A stretch of DNA of 64,000 bases, taken from Candidatus Rokuibacteriota bacterium (lineage in GTDB: Bacteria > Methylomirabilota > Methylomirabilia > Rokubacteriales > CSP1-6). The position numbers were made by a program, and so were the translations under genes. The notes under the pieces were generated by a model, which worked only from the letters and a program-made list of their open reading frames with translations, searched no databases and was not told the DNA's origin. The DNA lies in assembly GCA_003220225.1 (NCBI GenBank), contig QHRU01000031.1:1-64000 (forward strand). Direction: 5' to 3'. Every line of letters begins with the position of its first letter. Within the stretch, counting starts at the first letter, position 1. Positions 34,551-43,489 of the stretch are shown one piece after another.

Positions 34551-34664
34551 GGCGCTACTCCCGGCCGTGACGCGTGCCGCGGTAGGGCAGCGGCACGTAC
34601 TCGACGGCCGGCCGCGTGCGTGCGGGCTGCGGGAAGAGCGCCATGAAGTCGTAGACCTCGTCCG

Positions 34665-36824
34665 TTACCTCGCGAGCGGATCCGGGCGCAGCTGGAACTT
34701 CACGACCTTGCTCGTCGTCCCCTTGCCGCCTTCCATGTGGAACGGCGCGCGGGTGCTGACCGTCGCCCACAGGCCCTTGCCCTTCCAGCCCGCGCCCGGA
34801 TCGTCGATGCGCCCGTCCATCCACTTCGTGTAGAAGCCCAGCGGATACGGCACGCGCAGGTTGACGAACGTGCCGTTCACGAGCGCGAGGAGCGATTCGT
34901 TGAGGTTGCCGGTGGCCATCGGCACGTCGCGGCCGAGCCCGAACGTGTCGAACTGGTCCACCCACGTGTAGTAGCTCGCCTCGGCGCTGCCCGTCTCGCT
35001 CACGTTCGCGAGCTGCGGGCCGGGGAAAGGATAGAGGGTCCAGCCTTCCGGACACTGCTTGCCCGTCGCGGTCGGCCCGTTCAGCGGGCCCCTGCACTTC
35101 TTCCGATCGAAGCTCGCCATGTGTCCGCTGGACAGCGGCGTCCACACGACGCCACGCCGATCGATGTCCATCCCGCGCGGCCCGTAGCCGGGCAGCGGCG
35201 GCTCGAAGACTTCCGCCAGCGCCGTCGCGGGCGGATTGGATCCCGGGTCGAGTCGGATGACGTAGCCGGGGAAGCCGAGCACCGTCCCCCAGATCGTTCC
35301 GTCGCTCGGGTTCACACCGATGCCGTAGAACGCCGCCACGATGCGCTTGTCCTTCGCCGGATCCACGGGCTGGTTCGGCTCGACGTAGTCTTCGTCGCGC
35401 TTGCCGTTGCCGTTGGTGTCGAGGATGAGCGCCGTCCAGCCCTGGGATCTCACCTCGTCGCCCGTCGCGTCGAACATCTTGCGGTTCAGCCAGCCGATCA
35501 CGCCGCTCTGCGGGCCGCCCGCGCTGGTCCACAGCGTGTTGTTCGCGTCCTCGGCGAAGACGAGATGGTGCGTCGGAAAGCACGTCCGGATCAGCGTGAT
35601 CTTTCCGGTCTTCGGCTCATAGACCGAGAGGTGGCGGTTGGACGACTCCACCGGGGTGAGCTTCGCGGAGGGATGCTCGGAGCCCCGCTTGCAAAAATCC
35701 GGGTTCGCCGCCGGCCCCACGCGCGAGGTGAACCACACGCGGCCTTTCTCGTCGAGCATGGGGTTGTGCATGCTCGTCTGGCTGTCCCAGATCCGCTCGT
35801 CGCCCCAGAATGGCGACGGCAGCATCGGGTTCTGCTTCGATGACGGCGTGGCGGGATCGCGGACGAGCATCCTCACCTGCGTCACCTTGTGCTTCACGGG
35901 ATCGAGCACGGGGAAGAGGTCCGTGCTCTCCTCGGTGGCGCCGAAGATCGGGCCGTTGGCGTGCAGGCGCGGGTTGCGCTTGTCGGTCGAGACCTCGTCG
36001 TGCAGGTAGTCCTTCGCCCCCGCCCAGTCCCAGAGCGTGAGGACGACGTTGCGCTCCACGCCCTGCGGCCGCATCGGCTTCGACGTGGGCAGTTCGCCGG
36101 CGGCGATCCGATCCGTCCAGTCCGCGAAGAGCTTCAGCGCGCGGGGCGCGCCCATCCGGCCGAGGTTGGTGGTCATCTGGGTCAGGGCCTGGCCGGACTG
36201 GATCCGGCGCTGCCACGCCTCCGTCGAGCTCGCGAACGTACCGAGCTCTCTGGGGATCGCGCGCATCGCCCGGGTGCCGAGCGAGTGACAGCCGTTGCAG
36301 CCATTGGTCTTCACGATGTCGAGCCATTGCTCCTGGCTGGCGAGCGCGGGGTTGATGCCGTTGCCGTCGGGCCCCGTGCCCGGGAACTCGCTCCTGTCCG
36401 GCACGCGGAGCATCGAATACCAGTAGATCGCCGGGTAGTATTCCGCCGCCGCGGCCGCATTGCGCGCCGGCACCGCGGTCAGGTTCAAGATCTTGCCCGG
36501 CGCCGTGCGAACTTTCGGCGAGTCGACGAGCCCGTAGCCGCGCACCCACACGCTGTAGCTCGCCTTCGGCAGCTCGGGCAGCACGTAACGGCCGCGGTCG
36601 TCGGTGACCACGATCTTCGCGAACTTCGTCGGCAGCTCGGTCGTCTCCGCGATCACCCACACGCCGGCCTCCGGCCCGTTGGCGCCGGTGACCACGCCGC
36701 CGAGATCGGTCGCGCCGATGCGAAGCGCCGGGTCCACCGCCGGCTGGGCGTCCAGCCGAGCCTGCCCGGCCGCGAAGAGCGCCGCCGCCACGATCGTCAG
36801 GGAGATCACGCCGGCCGTTCTCAT
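34665..36824 (-). CDS. Secreted c-type cytochrome / beta-propeller protein with carboxypeptidase-regulatory domain
   Basis: A 719-residue exported protein; GAGAGGAG precedes the ATG and the signal peptide is MRTAGVISLTIVAAALFA. Residues 38-118 form a carboxypeptidase-regulatory-like beta sandwich (GGVVTGANGPEAGVWV ... YVLPELPKASYSVWVRGYG). A single heme-c site CNGCH is at 176-180. The rest is a lactonase/virginiamycin-B-lyase-like propeller (VFAEDANNTLWTSAGG, NPSDGTIWGTVLGFPG, GMDIDRRGVVWTPLSSGHM). Such fusions are probably periplasmic redox enzymes or electron carriers, but no substrate is known. Downstream, between its stop and 34550, a 110-bp stretch is open in another frame and reads like coding sequence; see findings. 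Confidence 0.82.
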   Translation of the reverse strand: MRTAGVISLTIVAAALFAAGQARLDAQPAVDPALRIGATDLGGVVTGANGPEAGVWVIAETTELPTKFAKIVVTDDRGRYVLPELPKASYSVWVRGYGLVDSPKVRTAPGKILNLTAVPARNAAAAAEYYPAIYWYSMLRVPDRSEFPGTGPDGNGINPALASQEQWLDIVKTNGCNGCHSLGTRAMRAIPRELGTFASSTEAWQRRIQSGQALTQMTTNLGRMGAPRALKLFADWTDRIAAGELPTSKPMRPQGVERNVVLTLWDWAGAKDYLHDEVSTDKRNPRLHANGPIFGATEESTDLFPVLDPVKHKVTQVRMLVRDPATPSSKQNPMLPSPFWGDERIWDSQTSMHNPMLDEKGRVWFTSRVGPAANPDFCKRGSEHPSAKLTPVESSNRHLSVYEPKTGKITLIRTCFPTHHLVFAEDANNTLWTSAGGPQSGVIGWLNRKMFDATGDEVRSQGWTALILDTNGNGKRDEDYVEPNQPVDPAKDKRIVAAFYGIGVNPSDGTIWGTVLGFPGYVIRLDPGSNPPATALAEVFEPPLPGYGPRGMDIDRRGVVWTPLSSGHMASFDRKKCRGPLNGPTATGKQCPEGWTLYPFPGPQLANVSETGSAEASYYTWVDQFDTFGLGRDVPMATGNLNESLLALVNGTFVNLRVPYPLGFYTKWMDGRIDDPGAGWKGKGLWATVSTRAPFHMEGGKGTTSKVVKFQLRPDPLAR

Positions 36825-36975
36825 GGGTCCACTCCTCTCGGGTCCCGACCGTTCGACGGCTGGACACCAACGGCGGACATGGTAACGCCGATTCGAGCCC
36901 GAGGCGGAGCGGCGGCGGGCGCGGAGCTACGGCGGGCGCACGCCGCGATGCTGTGCCATCGCGGCGGACAGGACG

Positions 36976-37338
36976 CTACTTGCTGGAGGCCGTCTTGAGC
37001 AGTACGGACGTGCACGCTTCCGCGACGTCGCGGTTCGGGCCCTCGCTTCCCGGCACGGTGGCCCAGCCCGTCTTGGTCACGAACTCGTGCTGCTCGTAGG
37101 ACGACGTGATCGCCCGGAGCGCGGCGAGCTTTTGCGCCGCGCCGCGATCGGCCTTCGACTGCGCGACGCACAGCGGGACCAGCGCCGCGGTCACCGCGGC
37201 ATCGGCACGCTGCTTCGCCTGCTGCAGTGCGGTCCCGCTGGTCGTCCACCCCCCATAACTGAATCCGACGATCATGGTCAGAATGCTTCCGAGAACGACA
37301 CCCCAGGCAGCCGGCTTCACCCAAATCGGGATCATCAT
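36976..37338 (-). CDS. Small single-span membrane protein, periplasmic C-terminus
   Basis: A 120-residue protein with an N-terminal span (WGVVLGSILTMIVGFSYGGW) then a helical soluble part rich in Ala (TALQQAKQRADAAVTAALVP) and a tail with ACTSVLLK. The two cysteines (PLCVAQ and EACTS) could pair. AAGGAGG lies five bases upstream of the ATG and a markedly AT-rich promoter lies at 37365-37406, so it is probably strongly expressed. I do not recognise its function. Confidence 0.7.
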   Translation of the reverse strand: MMIPIWVKPAAWGVVLGSILTMIVGFSYGGWTTSGTALQQAKQRADAAVTAALVPLCVAQSKADRGAAQKLAALRAITSSYEQHEFVTKTGWATVPGSEGPNRDVAEACTSVLLKTASSK

Positions 37339-37364
37339 GAAATCCTCCTTGCCTTCCGGGCCAG

Positions 37365-37406
37365 ACTATAACTTAAATAATTTATATAATTTGAATATTT
37401 TATATC
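37365..37406 (-). promoter_or_regulatory. AT-rich promoter / UP-element region
   Basis: About 40 bases contain only a few G/C, in otherwise about 70% GC DNA. On the minus strand it offers a -10 element TATAGT (37365-37370) about 25 bp before the start codon of the membrane-protein gene, with A/T tracts further upstream like an UP element. Confidence 0.55.
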
Positions 37407-37431
37407 GCCAGGCCCGACGACTCGGACGGGG

Positions 37432-37983
37432 CTATTCCGCGTAGAGCCGACCGGCGACCGCGTAGCCGCCGTCGTCCCGAGGGCGCAGGACGACGAACTC
37501 TCCCATCCGGATCGCGAAGCCCGTCAGGTCGTTGACGACGCTGCCGTGCGTGACGAGGACGAGCGGCGCGGCGGCCCGGTGCGCGGCGATCGCCCTCTTG
37601 ATCTCGACCAGCTGGCGCCCGCGGAGCCCCTCGTCCCTCAGCGCGCCCTGCAGCACACTCCAGGCCTCGACGCGGCCGAAGGCCAGGCGGGCGGTGTCCA
37701 GACATCGGCAGCGCGGGCTGGACCGCACCGCGCCGACGACGATCCCGTTGTGCTGGAACGCCTCGCCGATGCGTCGGGCCTGCGCCCGGCCGCTCTCGTC
37801 GAGATTGCGTTGCGTCGAGCAGTCATCGAGCCTGGCGTCGGGCGGATCGAACCCTCCGGGCGCGAAGCTGTGGCGCAGGACGACGACGGAGCCGGGCGTG
37901 CGAAGCACGTCCCACACCGGTTCGCCCGCGTGCGCGACCGACGCCAGGCACGTCCACAGGACGACCGCCGTCAGCCACCGCAC
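37432..37983 (-). CDS. Periplasmic histidine phosphatase-superfamily protein
   Basis: A 183-residue protein with a GTG start and a signal peptide (VRWLTAVVLWTCLASVAHA). The phosphatase core has VVLRHSF (Arg37-His38), SSPRCRCLDTA (second Arg) and VTHGSVVNDLTG (His146). This is the phosphoglycerate-mutase-like fold, in the small SixA-like size range but exported. It is the last gene of the coupled 44842-37432 operon, two bases after the amidase stop. A periplasmic dephosphorylation step before import is possible but not demonstrated. Confidence 0.82.
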   Translation of the reverse strand: MRWLTAVVLWTCLASVAHAGEPVWDVLRTPGSVVVLRHSFAPGGFDPPDARLDDCSTQRNLDESGRAQARRIGEAFQHNGIVVGAVRSSPRCRCLDTARLAFGRVEAWSVLQGALRDEGLRGRQLVEIKRAIAAHRAAAPLVLVTHGSVVNDLTGFAIRMGEFVVLRPRDDGGYAVAGRLYAE

Positions 37984-37985
37984 CG

Positions 37986-39479
37986 TCAGCTGCCCTCCGG
38001 TCGGTCTCCGTCGTAACCCGGCGGCCGGGCGAAGCCGCCGAGCTCGCGCCCGAGGAGCGCGGCAAAGCGGATCGGCGTGCGGTCTTCGAGGTACGGACCG
38101 ACCGCCTGGAGCCCGATCGGCAGGCCGCCGCGCGTGAGACCGACCGGAAACGCCGTGGCCGGCTGACCGGCGAGCGTGGCCAGCGCCGGGTAGAACAGGC
38201 CGAGCTCCTCCAGCACCGGGGTGCCGTTCACGTCGACCGTCTTGCGGATGGAGTCGGGTGTGTTCGGCCACGGCTTGTCCCAGTGCGGGTAGGCCGGCGT
38301 GAAGAACGCCGGCGCCACGAGGACGTCCCATTCCCGGAAGAACGAGCGCCAGGCCGCGCGGTACTGCTCACGCTGCGCGATCCAGGCGATGTAGTCCGGC
38401 GCGCCGCTCTCGATCCCCCGCTGCAGCGCGCGGCTCCATTCGTCGTCGCGCGTTCGCATCACCTGGAGGCGCGCGACGCGCTGCTCGGCCGGGATGCGGC
38501 TGGAGGTGACCGCCGAGAGCAGCGTCAGATAGAGCGCGTAGTGCTGGCGATGGTCGCCGAGCGCATCGGGCTGCGCGACCTTCACCTGACAGCCGAGGCG
38601 CCCGAGCCGTGAGGCCACGGAGTCCAGCGCGGCGGCGATCTCGGCGTCCAGAGGCATCCAGTCGATCGGCGGCAGGACGGCGACGCGGAACTCGGCCAGG
38701 CGCTGGTGGCGCGCCGGAGGAATCCCGAGCCGCCAGGCGACGTCCTCGCCGACCTCGGGCCCGGCGGCGACGTCGAGCGCCAGCTCGAGATCGTCGGCCG
38801 AGCGCGCCAGCGGCCCCTGGACGCCCATCACCACCGCGGCGTTGGGCATCGGCGGATAGGGAAACTGGCCGCTGCGCGGCATCGCCGTCTCGCTCGGCCG
38901 ATGACCACAGACGCCGCAGAAGACCGCGGGCACGCGGATCGAGCCCCCGATGTCGCTGCCGAACTCCAGCGGCGTCAGCCCCGCGGCCAGCGCCGCCGCA
39001 CCGCCGCCCGTCGAGCCGCCCGGCGTGCGTGCGAGGTCCCACGGATTGTTGGTCCGGCCGTGGACCGGGTTGGCCGACTGCCAGTCGGCCAGCATCTGGG
39101 GAACGTTCGTCTTCGCCATGACCACGGCGCCCGCGGCCTTCACGCGTGTGGTGACCGGCGCGTCGTGCTCGGAGCGAAAATCCTTCCACATCTCCATCCC
39201 GATCGTCGTGCGCAGGCCGCGAACGTTGATGGATTCCTTCAGGGTCATCGGCAGCCCGAGCAACGGCGCATCCTCGCCGCGGGCGCGCCGCGCGTCGGCG
39301 GTCCCGGCGTCGCGCCGCGCCCGCTCGAAGTCGGGCTCGACGATGGCGTTCAGCGCCTGGTTGTAGCGCTCGATGCGGCGGCGGTGCAGGTCGAGCAGCT
39401 CGACGGCGGAGACGCGGCGGGCGCGCAGCGCGGCGAGCATCTCGACGGCGCTCGCGAACGCATCGATCCGATCGCTCAT
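37986..39479 (-). CDS. Amidase signature-family enzyme
   Basis: A 497-residue amidohydrolase of the amidase signature family. The catalytic triad is in place: Lys81 (PMTLKES), the cis-Ser156 (TPGGSTGGG) and nucleophile Ser180 (GSDIGGSIRVP). No signal peptide is seen, so it should be cytoplasmic. It starts inside the stop of the amidohydrolase-2 gene (ATGA). Together with that enzyme, a Gfo/Idh oxidoreductase and an ABC importer it suggests breakdown of an imported amide-containing compound. It is not GatA-like in context: gatB and gatC are absent. Confidence 0.9.
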   Translation of the reverse strand: MSDRIDAFASAVEMLAALRARRVSAVELLDLHRRRIERYNQALNAIVEPDFERARRDAGTADARRARGEDAPLLGLPMTLKESINVRGLRTTIGMEMWKDFRSEHDAPVTTRVKAAGAVVMAKTNVPQMLADWQSANPVHGRTNNPWDLARTPGGSTGGGAAALAAGLTPLEFGSDIGGSIRVPAVFCGVCGHRPSETAMPRSGQFPYPPMPNAAVVMGVQGPLARSADDLELALDVAAGPEVGEDVAWRLGIPPARHQRLAEFRVAVLPPIDWMPLDAEIAAALDSVASRLGRLGCQVKVAQPDALGDHRQHYALYLTLLSAVTSSRIPAEQRVARLQVMRTRDDEWSRALQRGIESGAPDYIAWIAQREQYRAAWRSFFREWDVLVAPAFFTPAYPHWDKPWPNTPDSIRKTVDVNGTPVLEELGLFYPALATLAGQPATAFPVGLTRGGLPIGLQAVGPYLEDRTPIRFAALLGRELGGFARPPGYDGDRPEGS

Positions 39480-40642
39480 TGCCGTGGCCCTTCTCCGACA
39501 CGGTAGAGCCGCGCGCAATTGTCCCAGAGGATCTTGGCCTTCGTTTTGTCGCTCACGCCCTCGAGCGCGACGAACTCGCTCATCGCCTCCGGGAACAGCC
39601 CGTCGGAGTGCGGGTAGTCGGTCGAGACGACGATGTTGTCGTCGCCGACCGCCTCCACCACCTGCCGCAGCACCTTCTCGTCGGCGTCGGTGGCCACGTA
39701 GCACTGCCGATAGAAGTATTCGCTGGGAAGGCCCGTGATCTGCACCTCGGAGCCCGGGCCGAACTTCTCCCACGCCTCGTCCAGGCGCCAGAGCCACCAC
39801 GGGAGCCAGCCGCACGTGCCTTCGAGGAACGCGCAGCGCAGGCCCGGGTGACGCTCGAGCACGCCGCCGGCGGCCATGCTCGCGAACGCGAACATCAGCT
39901 CGACGGGATTGCGTCCGGCCACGCCGATCACGCGGCCGTTCGGGGTATCGAGGTAGCGCCGCGCGATGTCGTCGCGCAGCGACGCCTGACCCGTCGGATG
40001 AAAGCCGATCGGCACGCCGAGCTCCTCGATGGCGTCCCACAGCGGCTCGAGCTCCGGATCGTGGACGTGCCGGCCGTTGATCGGGTTCGGGTTGCCGATG
40101 ACGGCCACCGCGCCCCGCTCGCGCACGGCGCGCCGCGCCTCGCGGGCCGCGAGCTTGGGATCGTGGAAGGCGACCTGGGCGGCGAACTTGAGGCGCTTGG
40201 GATCGTACTGGCAGTAGTCGGCCGTCCAGTTGTTGTGCGCCCGCGCGAGCGCGTCGGCCACGAGCGGATCGAGATCGTCGTGCATCTGCACCTGGCGCCC
40301 GCGGGTGCCGTAGAGGATCGCGACGTCGATGCCCTCGATGTCCATGGCCCGGACGTGGGACTCGGCGTCGTATCCGCGCGCGTGCGCGACCTCGTAGTGG
40401 GGCGAGCGCTCGAAGGCGCGTCGCTGGAGGTCCTTGCCGACGACGGCCGTCCGTGGCCGCTTCGACATCTCCCCGATCTCGAGGTCGCCGATGCGGATCA
40501 TCGGCTGATTCGACGCGTTGTCCGTTCTCCGGATGAACTTCGGCGCGAACTTCTTGAAGGGCTCGTCGAGGTAGCGCTCCCAGAGACCGTCCGGCTCCAT
40601 CGTGTGCAGGTCGCTGTCCATGACCTTGAACCCGTTCTTCAT
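39476..40642 (-). CDS. Amidohydrolase-2 family protein
   Basis: A 388-residue metal-dependent hydrolase paralogous to that at 13348-14547; both start with M-K-x-G and share the strand VMDSDLHTMEPDGLW (Asp11, His13). Late landmarks are IGFHPTGQ and the catalytic strand IVVSTDYPHSDGLFP. GGAGGACGCC precedes the ATG. The start overlaps the MocA-type gene stop and its own stop overlaps the amidase start, so all three are translationally coupled. Confidence 0.88.
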   Translation of the reverse strand: MKNGFKVMDSDLHTMEPDGLWERYLDEPFKKFAPKFIRRTDNASNQPMIRIGDLEIGEMSKRPRTAVVGKDLQRRAFERSPHYEVAHARGYDAESHVRAMDIEGIDVAILYGTRGRQVQMHDDLDPLVADALARAHNNWTADYCQYDPKRLKFAAQVAFHDPKLAAREARRAVRERGAVAVIGNPNPINGRHVHDPELEPLWDAIEELGVPIGFHPTGQASLRDDIARRYLDTPNGRVIGVAGRNPVELMFAFASMAAGGVLERHPGLRCAFLEGTCGWLPWWLWRLDEAWEKFGPGSEVQITGLPSEYFYRQCYVATDADEKVLRQVVEAVGDDNIVVSTDYPHSDGLFPEAMSEFVALEGVSDKTKAKILWDNCARLYRVGEGPRQ

Positions 40643-41691
40643 GGCGTCCTCCGATCCGGAGTGTAGTCCAGCGCCAGCGCAACTTCACGCCCCTCTCGCA
40701 ACGACTGCTCGACGGCGAGACACACGGCCACGGCGCGTCGAGCATCCTCGCCGGACACGAGTGGCCGCCGCTCCCGAAAGGCCGGCACGATCCGTCGGAG
40801 CTGCTCCTCGAGCTCGAACAGCTCACCCGAGGCCGCGAGCGGAATGGCCTCGGGCGCCGTCGCGCCCCGCCGGCGCACCTTCAGCTCGAAGGCCGCCTCC
40901 CGGCTGCGGTCCAGGACGCCCGACCAGAAGCCGCGCAGCGCGCCCTCGGTCCCGATCACCTCGGCCGTCAGGTGATATTCGAAGCCGGCGAGCGTCTGCG
41001 TCACCACCGCGTAACGGCCTCCGGGAAACCGCAGCGTACAGCTGACGGCCTCGGACATCGCCGCGTCGGCCGCCGACGAATGACCGACGGTGCTCACCGA
41101 CACCGGCTCACCGCAGCGCGCGAAATACCAGAGGAGCAGGTCGAAGTGATGCACCAGCTCCTCCATGATCCAGGAGCCGATCCGGCGCCGCTCGTAGCGC
41201 CAGCCGTCGGAGCCCGGCCGATACGGGAATCGGAACAGGTTGATCGTCGCGCACCGCACGTCGCCGAGGTCGCCCGAGTCGATGGCCGCCTTGATGGCGC
41301 CCCACTGGGCCGACAGGCGTAGCTCGTGGCCGACGGAGAGCACGCGGCCCGTCCGGCGCGCCGCCATCAGTAGACGGTCGCACTCGGCGAGCGTCGGAGC
41401 CAGTGGCTTCTCGAGCAGGACGTCCTTGTCCTGCTCCAGCGCGGCCACCCCGCACTCGGCGTGGAGGTCGTTGGGCAGAACCACGTCGACGGCGTCGACG
41501 TCACGCCGCGCCAGCAGCTCGTGATAGTCGAGGTGCACCGGCACGCCGGGGAAGTCGCGGCGGGCGTCGGCGGCCGTCGCCTCGCTGCGGCACGCGATCG
41601 CCGTCAGCGTCGCGCCGGGCGCGCGGGTGATCGCCCGCGCGTGATGCCGGCCCCACAGCCCGTAGCCGACGAGGCCGAAGCGCACGCTCAT
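40639..41691 (-). CDS. Gfo/Idh/MocA family oxidoreductase
   Basis: A 350-residue NAD(P)-dependent dehydrogenase. The N-terminal Rossmann fold has FGLVGYGLWGRHHARA; VDAVDVVLPNDLH and the family Lys in LLEKPLAPT follow; the C-terminal domain includes IGSWIMEELVHHFDLLLWYF. It begins within the stop of the sugar-type permease gene (ATGA overlap). Association with a carbohydrate-class importer suggests oxidation of a sugar or cyclitol derivative. Confidence 0.9.
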   Translation of the reverse strand: MSVRFGLVGYGLWGRHHARAITRAPGATLTAIACRSEATAADARRDFPGVPVHLDYHELLARRDVDAVDVVLPNDLHAECGVAALEQDKDVLLEKPLAPTLAECDRLLMAARRTGRVLSVGHELRLSAQWGAIKAAIDSGDLGDVRCATINLFRFPYRPGSDGWRYERRRIGSWIMEELVHHFDLLLWYFARCGEPVSVSTVGHSSAADAAMSEAVSCTLRFPGGRYAVVTQTLAGFEYHLTAEVIGTEGALRGFWSGVLDRSREAAFELKVRRRGATAPEAIPLAASGELFELEEQLRRIVPAFRERRPLVSGEDARRAVAVCLAVEQSLREGREVALALDYTPDRRTP

Positions 41692-42578
41692 CCCTTGAGC
41701 GCTCCGCTGACGAGCCCGCGGACGACGTACTTCTGGAGCACGACCACGAGGAGGAGCGTGGGCGCCAGGCCCAGCAGGCAGATCGCCATCATCAGCGTGA
41801 AGAAGACGAAGTAGTCGGAGACGAGCCCCGCGAGGACCACCGGCACCGTCATGGCCTCGGGCCGGCTGACGACGATGAGCGGAATCAGCAGCTCGTGCCA
41901 CGACAGGATGAACATGATGGTGGCGCACGCGGCCAGCCCCGGCGTGGCGAGCGGCAGCACGATCCGCCGGAACGCGCCGAAGCGCGTGCAGCCGTCGATG
42001 CGCGCGGCGTCCTCCAGCTCGGCCGGCAGCGAGGCGAGATACGGCGCCAGGATCAGCACGGCGTACGGGACCAGGAATCCCACCTCCGCGATGACGACGC
42101 CCGTCAGGGAGTTGAGCAGCCCGTACGTCCGGAACAGGACGTAGAGCGGCACCATCAGCACGATCAACGGCACCAGCCGGCTCGCCACCGACAGCGAGAG
42201 CATCGCCTTCACCCACCGGAGGTTCAGGCGCGCCACCGTGTAGGCGGACAGGCTTCCCAGCACCAGCGTGAGGAGCGTCACCGCGCACGCCACGATCAGA
42301 CTGTTGGCGAACGCCGCCGGGAAGCGGTCGACCGACTTCGGCAGGTACGTCACCTGCTCGAAGATGGGGCCCCGCGTCGCGCCGCCGGAGAGGATGAGCT
42401 GGAAGTTCGCGAGGGTGATCTCGCGCGGGAGCAGCGCGCGGACGTCGCGCTGGATCACCTTCTCGGACTGCAGGCTGGCCAGGACGACCGGGGCCAGCGG
42501 CGCCAGCAGAAATGCGATGGCGGCGAGATTCGCCAGCCACAAGAGCGCCCGCCGACGCCACGAGAGGCGCCACGCCAC
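41688..42578 (-). CDS. Carbohydrate ABC transporter permease (MalG class)
   Basis: A 296-residue inner-membrane permease with about six spans and the EAA loop ELEDAARIDGCTRFGAFRRI, characteristic of the sugar-importer MalG/UgpE group. The start is GTG, 3 bp after the MalF-class gene stop. No MalK-type ATPase is encoded in the operon; such importers often share an ATPase from elsewhere in the genome. Confidence 0.92.
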   Translation of the reverse strand: MAWRLSWRRRALLWLANLAAIAFLLAPLAPVVLASLQSEKVIQRDVRALLPREITLANFQLILSGGATRGPIFEQVTYLPKSVDRFPAAFANSLIVACAVTLLTLVLGSLSAYTVARLNLRWVKAMLSLSVASRLVPLIVLMVPLYVLFRTYGLLNSLTGVVIAEVGFLVPYAVLILAPYLASLPAELEDAARIDGCTRFGAFRRIVLPLATPGLAACATIMFILSWHELLIPLIVVSRPEAMTVPVVLAGLVSDYFVFFTLMMAICLLGLAPTLLLVVVLQKYVVRGLVSGALKG

Positions 42579-42581
42579 GGC

Positions 42582-43454
42582 TCAGGGCTCCAGCCGCCGG
42601 CCGACGAGCCGCGCGTACGCGAGGCCCGCCACCGCGAGGATGAGCGCCATCACCCACGCCGAGGCCGAGCCGAGGCCGACGTTGAACGGCGGCTGGAAGG
42701 CCGCCCGGTACGTGTACCAGGCCGCCACCCACGTGGCGTTGCCCGGCCCGCCCTGCGTGATCGCGAAGATCTCGTCGAAGACCATGAACGCGAACGCCGT
42801 CCTCAAGATGAGGCTCACGGCGATGACCGGTCGCAGCAGCGGCAGCGTGATCCGCCAGAAGCGGCTCCAGCCCGAGGCACCATCCACTTCCGCCGCCTCG
42901 TAGTAGTCGCGCGGGATCCCCTGCAGGCCCGCGTGGTAGAGGAGGATGTTGAACGGCGTGGTGCGCCAGACGTACGCGGTGATCACGGCGCCCATGGCCA
43001 GCCGCGAGTCGCCGAGCCAGTTGACGTGCTCGGCGATCAGCCCCAGCGCCAGCAGCGCGCGGTTGAGATAGCCGTACTGAGCGTTGAAGATGAACGACCA
43101 GAGCAGGCCGTTGACGACCGGCGGCACGCCCCACGGCACGAGCAACAGCCCCCGCGTCACCCGCGAGAGCCACACGCGCTCATCGTTGATCACGAGCGCG
43201 ATGGCCAGCGCGATCACCACCTCGAGCGCCACCGAGATCGCCACGAACACCACGGTGTGCGAGAGCGCCAGCCAGAAGACGTCGTCCCGGAACAGCCGGA
43301 CGTAATTGGCGGCACCGGCGAACGGGAACTCGCCCGTTCTCAGCTGCCGGATGCTCACCTCGTGCAGCGAGAGCCAGCCGGCGTAGAGCACCGGCCACGC
43401 CAGGATCAGCGCGAGCCAGAGGCCGGACGGCGCGTTCATCAGGAGCGCGAGCAC
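42582..43454 (-). CDS. Carbohydrate ABC transporter permease (MalF class)
   Basis: A 290-residue permease with EAA loop YYEAAEVDGASGWSRFWRIT and family segments such as VPWGVPPVVNGLLW. The frame is open far upstream, but that portion overlaps the binding-protein gene. I take GTG 43454 as start because it directly follows that gene; ATG 43439 is the alternative, and neither has a strong ribosome site. It pairs with the MalG-class gene to form the heterodimeric channel. Confidence 0.88.
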   Translation of the reverse strand: MLALLMNAPSGLWLALILAWPVLYAGWLSLHEVSIRQLRTGEFPFAGAANYVRLFRDDVFWLALSHTVVFVAISVALEVVIALAIALVINDERVWLSRVTRGLLLVPWGVPPVVNGLLWSFIFNAQYGYLNRALLALGLIAEHVNWLGDSRLAMGAVITAYVWRTTPFNILLYHAGLQGIPRDYYEAAEVDGASGWSRFWRITLPLLRPVIAVSLILRTAFAFMVFDEIFAITQGGPGNATWVAAWYTYRAAFQPPFNVGLGSASAWVMALILAVAGLAYARLVGRRLEP

Positions 43455-43489
43455 TCCCGCCGTCGGCTCGCGGCGCCGGAGGGGGACGC

